Assembly (NCBI GenBank): GCA_964017235.1
Contig: OZ024935.1
Span: 37,055,596-37,119,595 of the forward strand
Reading direction: 5' to 3'
Source: Sabellastarte sp. h YS-2021
Lineage: Eukaryota; Annelida; Polychaeta; Sabellida; Sabellidae
Length of the DNA stretch: 64,000 nucleotides
Shown here: positions 59,461 through 64,000 of the stretch, one piece after another
Layout: each line of letters starts with the position of its first letter
Numbering within the stretch: position 1 is the first letter of the stretch
Notes under the pieces: model-generated
Database searches by the model: none
Seen by the model: only the letters and a program-made list of their open reading frames with translations
What the model was told of the DNA's origin: nothing
Translations under genes and position numbers: made by a program

Positions 59461-62400
59461 GGAGCAAAAGTTGTTTTCAATCTACAGTTATTCAGAGGAA
59501 TAATTTAATAAAAGCTGGACTGTTCTGCAGAAGTTATTTGATTGAAAATGTATCCAATATGATACAAATGATTTTAGCTAAACATAAATTTAAATGCTGT
59601 TCTAACTGAATCACCTATTTCTGAGAGTTTTTGTAACCCCAGTTACATTGTAATGGGAAGTTATTAATGGTGGCATAAAAGGAATTATATTTAAAAAAAT
59701 CCGTAAAAATTGAGACATCATAAAATCCAGTGGATTGACAAAAACAGAAAGTGAATAATTTACACACACCACTGCAGTGTGAATCCAGCTGGAAAATGTA
59801 GGTTCTGTTTCTGTTGTAAGTATTGATTCCAGCCACAAAAGATGAAAAAATATAGGACATGTGGGAAAATAGAAATATGCTTCTTTGTAAACCTTCACTG
59901 AAATGGAAATTCACAGAGCTATCTGCTTAACCTGCTTCTGCAGTTTGATTTCAGAAATAAAAAAAATATATATATATTATTGACTTATTAATAACTTCTG
60001 AAAGATAGTTGTAGCTTATAGAGACCAGTTGCATAAGAAAATACATGATACTTCAGAGCTTCAGAAGTTTTGAAAGTCATTAAAATGTTTGTTTTTTCTA
60101 CCAGGAACACCATATTCTTTTTGCCTAGTAGATAACTGAAGTATGGTCTGTTATAAATGACGCACTAGCACAATATATAAATTAGATCATTGTGAGATTT
60201 TGTTGTCAAAAAAAGCTAAATTGTACTTAACGTGTTAAATATAAATTCTTAATTCATTATGTCACGTGAATGAGCTGTTTTGTCATTTTATACATCACAG
60301 AAAATAAGATATAAACAAATAAAATATACTTAAGGGAGGGAAGACATTTACCAGTCATTTGCTTCGGCATTTTATCTTATGGAAATGAATATGGAAAATT
60401 AACTAATATAGAAATTTTAACCTCTTAAGACAGACAGACTATCAATTAACATGAATTCTAGTTACTGGCTAAGAAGGAATTGTTTTGTAACAATTGGAAA
60501 AAAGTGTCAATAATGCCGTAAGTTTACACAGTTCAATGAATTTAACACTATTTTTACTTCTTTTTTATATTACCTGCGAAGATTAACAAAATAATGTCAC
60601 TTATTTTCCTGACAAAAGTGCTTTGTAATTTCATATTTTATGTCCTAATGTTCATATAAACTATACTTCCTCAAGATCAAGTTATAAAACATTCCCTTGA
60701 CATTTATCTGAGACAATATTGATCTGTTGTTGCTTTTTATATATTTTTTTATATCAGTTTTGTTTTACAAAAACCCCGTTTGCCATCCCTGCTTAAAGTT
60801 ATTTGATATCTGAGACCTTGAGGGTGGTCTCAGCCATAGCCCCACGGAGACAGTGTCAAATGCCCTATTTCACATTAAGTCATATAAACTGTAAAGCATT
60901 GAACCCCCTCTCACTTCTGTGCTTTGACACCCAGGTTTGGAAGTGTAGAATGATCTTGTTAGGAACTTGTAAACATTAGCCCTCGGTCTCACTTTTCCGC
61001 TCTGATGTCCAAACTTGACTTTGGTACAATCTTGTGAAAAATACTTTACCCTTTTCACGGTTGTCAACATTATCAGTGTGACCTTATAGAGCCCACAAGA
61101 AAAAAGTTACTGGCCATTCATTTTAGGTTAAGTGCCAAATATTTCTTCCAATGGATTACAAGTGGTGTACCAAACACACATGTAATATATTTATATGTTT
61201 CTAATGCAAATATGTATTATTGTTATTATTGCTCAAGTATAAATCTATGAAAAAATGAAAACACATCTTAAGGGCTATCTTTGATGTTGTTAGAGCCCCC
61301 TTTAACAGCTGTAATATATTGGGACAGACAAGTAGTATGTTATTAATGTCATAACAAGCAAGCATATACCACATCAGATATCATGGTATTTTTATATCTT
61401 GGATCTACTGCTGTTTTATGATCACTAATAATTGACTCCACAATCTCACCAAGAAGGAAATCATATTGAGAAGCATTTATAAATGTTTCTTCAGGCATCG
61501 CCTTATCATGTCATTGCGTAACATCAAGGTACAATCTAAATTATAACTTAAAACCAATTAAAAGCAATGTTCATGTCCATGTAATGTTATCAATTTTTTT
61601 GAAATACCAATACAAATTCAACAGCATATTTACATAAATTTCAAAATGACTCAGTGTGATATCTTTACACACTGTACTGATAGGCTGCAATACCTTGAAT
61701 TTCTTAACATTGTTTAGAAATTAATTCTAAATTGCTTTATCTCTACATTCTTTGTACAAAGAAAAATGTACAAAGCATAGGAAAAGAAGTATCTGCCTTG
61801 CATGGTTATCGGACCTTAAGACTAAATGAAGTAACAATAAATATATATCTGAGGGACAATGACGACTTAACCTTTAACACTTTCACTCCTTTGGTAATGC
61901 TGGGCAAATATTTTGATGTCTTCTTAATACCAATTAATTATAATCCAAAGTGATAGAAAACCAATTAATTCCTAATTAATAACATCAAATCACTACAACA
62001 AGGCTCAGATCACAAAACTATGACTGGGTTTATAAAAATATTCTACAGAAAACACAAACAAGAACAATATATTCGAAATGAGAAACAAATTAGCTTATTA
62101 ATCTGCCTTAATATAACACCTTATAAATAAGATAAACATTAATAGAATAAGTGAGCATACCTTTCTGAAAATAATGTAATATCCTGATATATTCTACAGC
62201 TATTGTGAATATGACAGTATTTTATAGCACATGATTGTTAGGATTGAGCTCTAAAGAAGAAAAACATTTCATGTACATTGTGCTATCTGTTGTGTATTTT
62301 GCCAGGCATTTTAACTTATGGCTGTGGCCCCACAGATGTGAACTTTATCAGCATTGTCAACAATCACGATCCTCCATGGAATACATCATGAATAGAATCA

Positions 62401-63120
62401 CATCAATGGGATTGTTCTGTTGCCATGAAACATAGCTGTGAACTGTAATTTTTCATTCACATTTTCTCAATGATAATATGTAAGCACATTAAGGTAGAGA
62501 AATAAACTACATCCATTTTATAGGCTAAGGTCACATCAGGATTTATCCTCGAATTAATCTTTCAGGTGGTCATGAGTTGTATTTAAACCTACACAGAGAT
62601 TAAAGTTATACCTGTTATACCACTCTTTAACATATTGGATTATGACTCAGTTGATTTTAAACCCTTGTCTCTACTTTGACCAATGCTAGCAAAAAGAGAC
62701 GAAAATGTGACCAATAAAACTTCATCTTATCGAAAGATAAGTTGTATGATCAAGAAGATAAGTATTATGGCTAAAAAGTAAAGTCTTGTGAGCCCCACAC
62801 AACCTGCACAATTCAAGAAGATAACTCATAAAACAGGGTCCTGGTAAGATCTGGAATCAGAGAAGATTTATCAGGAAAATTGTTGAAACTTATTTTATCA
62901 TGGGACAAAACATCTCACTTCAAACTTTACAAGAGCATTAGTCATGTTATGTAATAGTGCAAAAATAGGTCGTAATACCAGAGCAATAAGTTGTTTTGTG
63001 GAAACATGGTTACAAATGAGAATATCAGTAAAAAGAAGTTGGGACAAAGAAGCTGACAACATGTCTGAAAAATTGGAAGAAGGTTTATGATAGTCCGAAT
63101 TACATTCCTAATCTTTCTGA
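59461..63120. other. spacer without recognised gene
   Basis: Sequence is AT-rich with short runs such as (TA)n near 59967. Small open frames show no family signature, codon bias or splice-site support. Confidence 0.45.
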
Positions 63121-63131
63121 CACATAGCTGC

Positions 63132-63332
63132 AGCTAGGGGTCACGGTTGTGCAGTGGTAACACACTCACCCCCTACCACAGAGACCAGGGTTTGAATCTC
63201 GGCCTGACTTCATGTGGGACAGCTGGTAGTTGCTTGCCATTGGTCAGCAGTTTACAATACAGAATATTGACCAACTGTACATATTGCTTTTACTTGCCCT
63301 TCCAACTACCAGCTATAAGATAACTGGCAAAA
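63132..63332 (+). mobile_element. tRNA-derived SINE, family 1, 3'-shortened
   Basis: The head GGGGTCACGGTTGTGCAGTG with B-box-like GGGTTTGAATCTC and the body AGCTGGTAGTTGCTTGCCAT are kept; the CCCCAAATAAAT end is missing. An exact 10-bp ACATAGCTGC flanks it (63122-63131 and 63333-63342). Confidence 0.8.
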
Positions 63333-64000
63333 ACATAGCTGCCATTGGAATGCTCACTTGTGACAGTTACACAGAGGAATTAACCACCCACTCCCTGAGG
63401 TCTAAGAAGTTAAATTAGAAGTATTGGATGTTGTGAGGCAATTCACTATGCATGACAGCAAATGAAACAAATTAGAAATTTGAGTCACTATTTCCCAAGT
63501 TTAATGTACACAGGCTCTTGCTATTGCCATTGCGTGTTAATTTGTATTCTGTGAAAGGTTCGATACTGGTTCAATCATACTTAACCTCCACGTTTATAGG
63601 CTGATGTGAAAGCCTTGCCTTTGACAATAATTTCAATGTGCTAATTATTACCAGAGAAGCTAAAACTGTTAACAATATCACCTGCAGTATCAGCTGTGTC
63701 ACTCATAATCATGTTGCATCAGAGACCTTTAGTGATAGCTGGCCGAATGACTCTCCCTTTGCGACAACCTGTCACTGAGAATCATATCTGGTGTGATTTT
63801 TTTGCTAATTTATAGTGGGAAATTCAAATTCATGACCAACCTAAAACAGGTGAGGGCGCACTAGTGACATGTATTATGGTCATTCATTCTTAACTTGTGA
63901 CTTTATAACTCAGAATAGTGAGTGACTGCAAGCTTTGGGCGACTAGACATACAAATGAAATGACAGACCATATGGATCATTACACAATCTGAGAAGGATA

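Noticed and set aside
61732-61953. 73-codon plus-strand frame
   Set aside because: No motif, no splice-site context and AT-driven composition; length is expected by chance.

Overview
The window is eukaryotic nuclear DNA. Coding exons are short, AT-rich introns with GT/AG borders separate them, and introns and spacers are filled with tRNA-derived SINEs, non-LTR and Penelope-like retroelement fragments and many short inverted-repeat DNA transposons. The proteins (PPP6C-type phosphatase, a Golgi carbohydrate sulfotransferase, a class A GPCR) and the repeat mixture suggest a marine invertebrate, most likely a lophotrochozoan such as a mollusc. The species cannot be named from sequence alone. No CRISPR, operon or prokaryotic feature is present.

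Four protein-coding genes can be supported. (1) On the minus strand, 3316-18062, a complete nine-exon gene for the catalytic subunit of protein phosphatase 6 (302 aa, all frames and phases close). (2) On the plus strand, 26258-30179, a three-exon type II membrane carbohydrate sulfotransferase (354 aa). (3) On the plus strand, 36189-44387, the 3' seven exons of an uncharacterised protein ending in two PHD-like zinc-binding modules; its 5' end was not found. (4) On the minus strand, 48544-50115, an intronless coding region for an orphan class A GPCR with a long N-terminal region and no DRY arginine; its last nucleotides face the PHD gene, so the two genes converge. A possible extra exon (BED zinc finger, about 11385-11519, plus strand) lies antisense in the first intron of the phosphatase gene. 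The genes have no evident shared pathway.

Region by region: 1-3.3 kb holds two pogo/Tigger-like elements in the 3' flank of PPP6C. 3.3-18.1 kb is PPP6C; its 8.5-kb first intron is a nest of at least ten inverted-repeat elements, several with intact target-site duplications, plus a truncated L1-type LINE. 18.2-19.5 kb has two abutting palindromic elements; 20.5-21.4 kb a tandem repeat whose relative lies inverted at 8.7 kb; 21.5-24.0 kb a dead Penelope-like element interrupted by a CR1/L2-type LINE; 24.0-25.7 kb an unusual element built on a repeated 24-bp palindrome and carrying a SINE. 30-36 kb and 50-64 kb are gene-poor, with SINEs, a repeat family with regularly spaced TGACCTTGA boxes, a 31-bp minisatellite, a GC-richer palindromic element and a degraded L1-type LINE.

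The most notable points are the palindrome-based element at 24-25.7 kb, the nested transposon archipelago in PPP6C intron 1 with a readable insertion order, a SINE sitting directly against the last splice acceptor of the sulfotransferase, the unusual GPCR, and the TGACCTTGA-bearing repeats.
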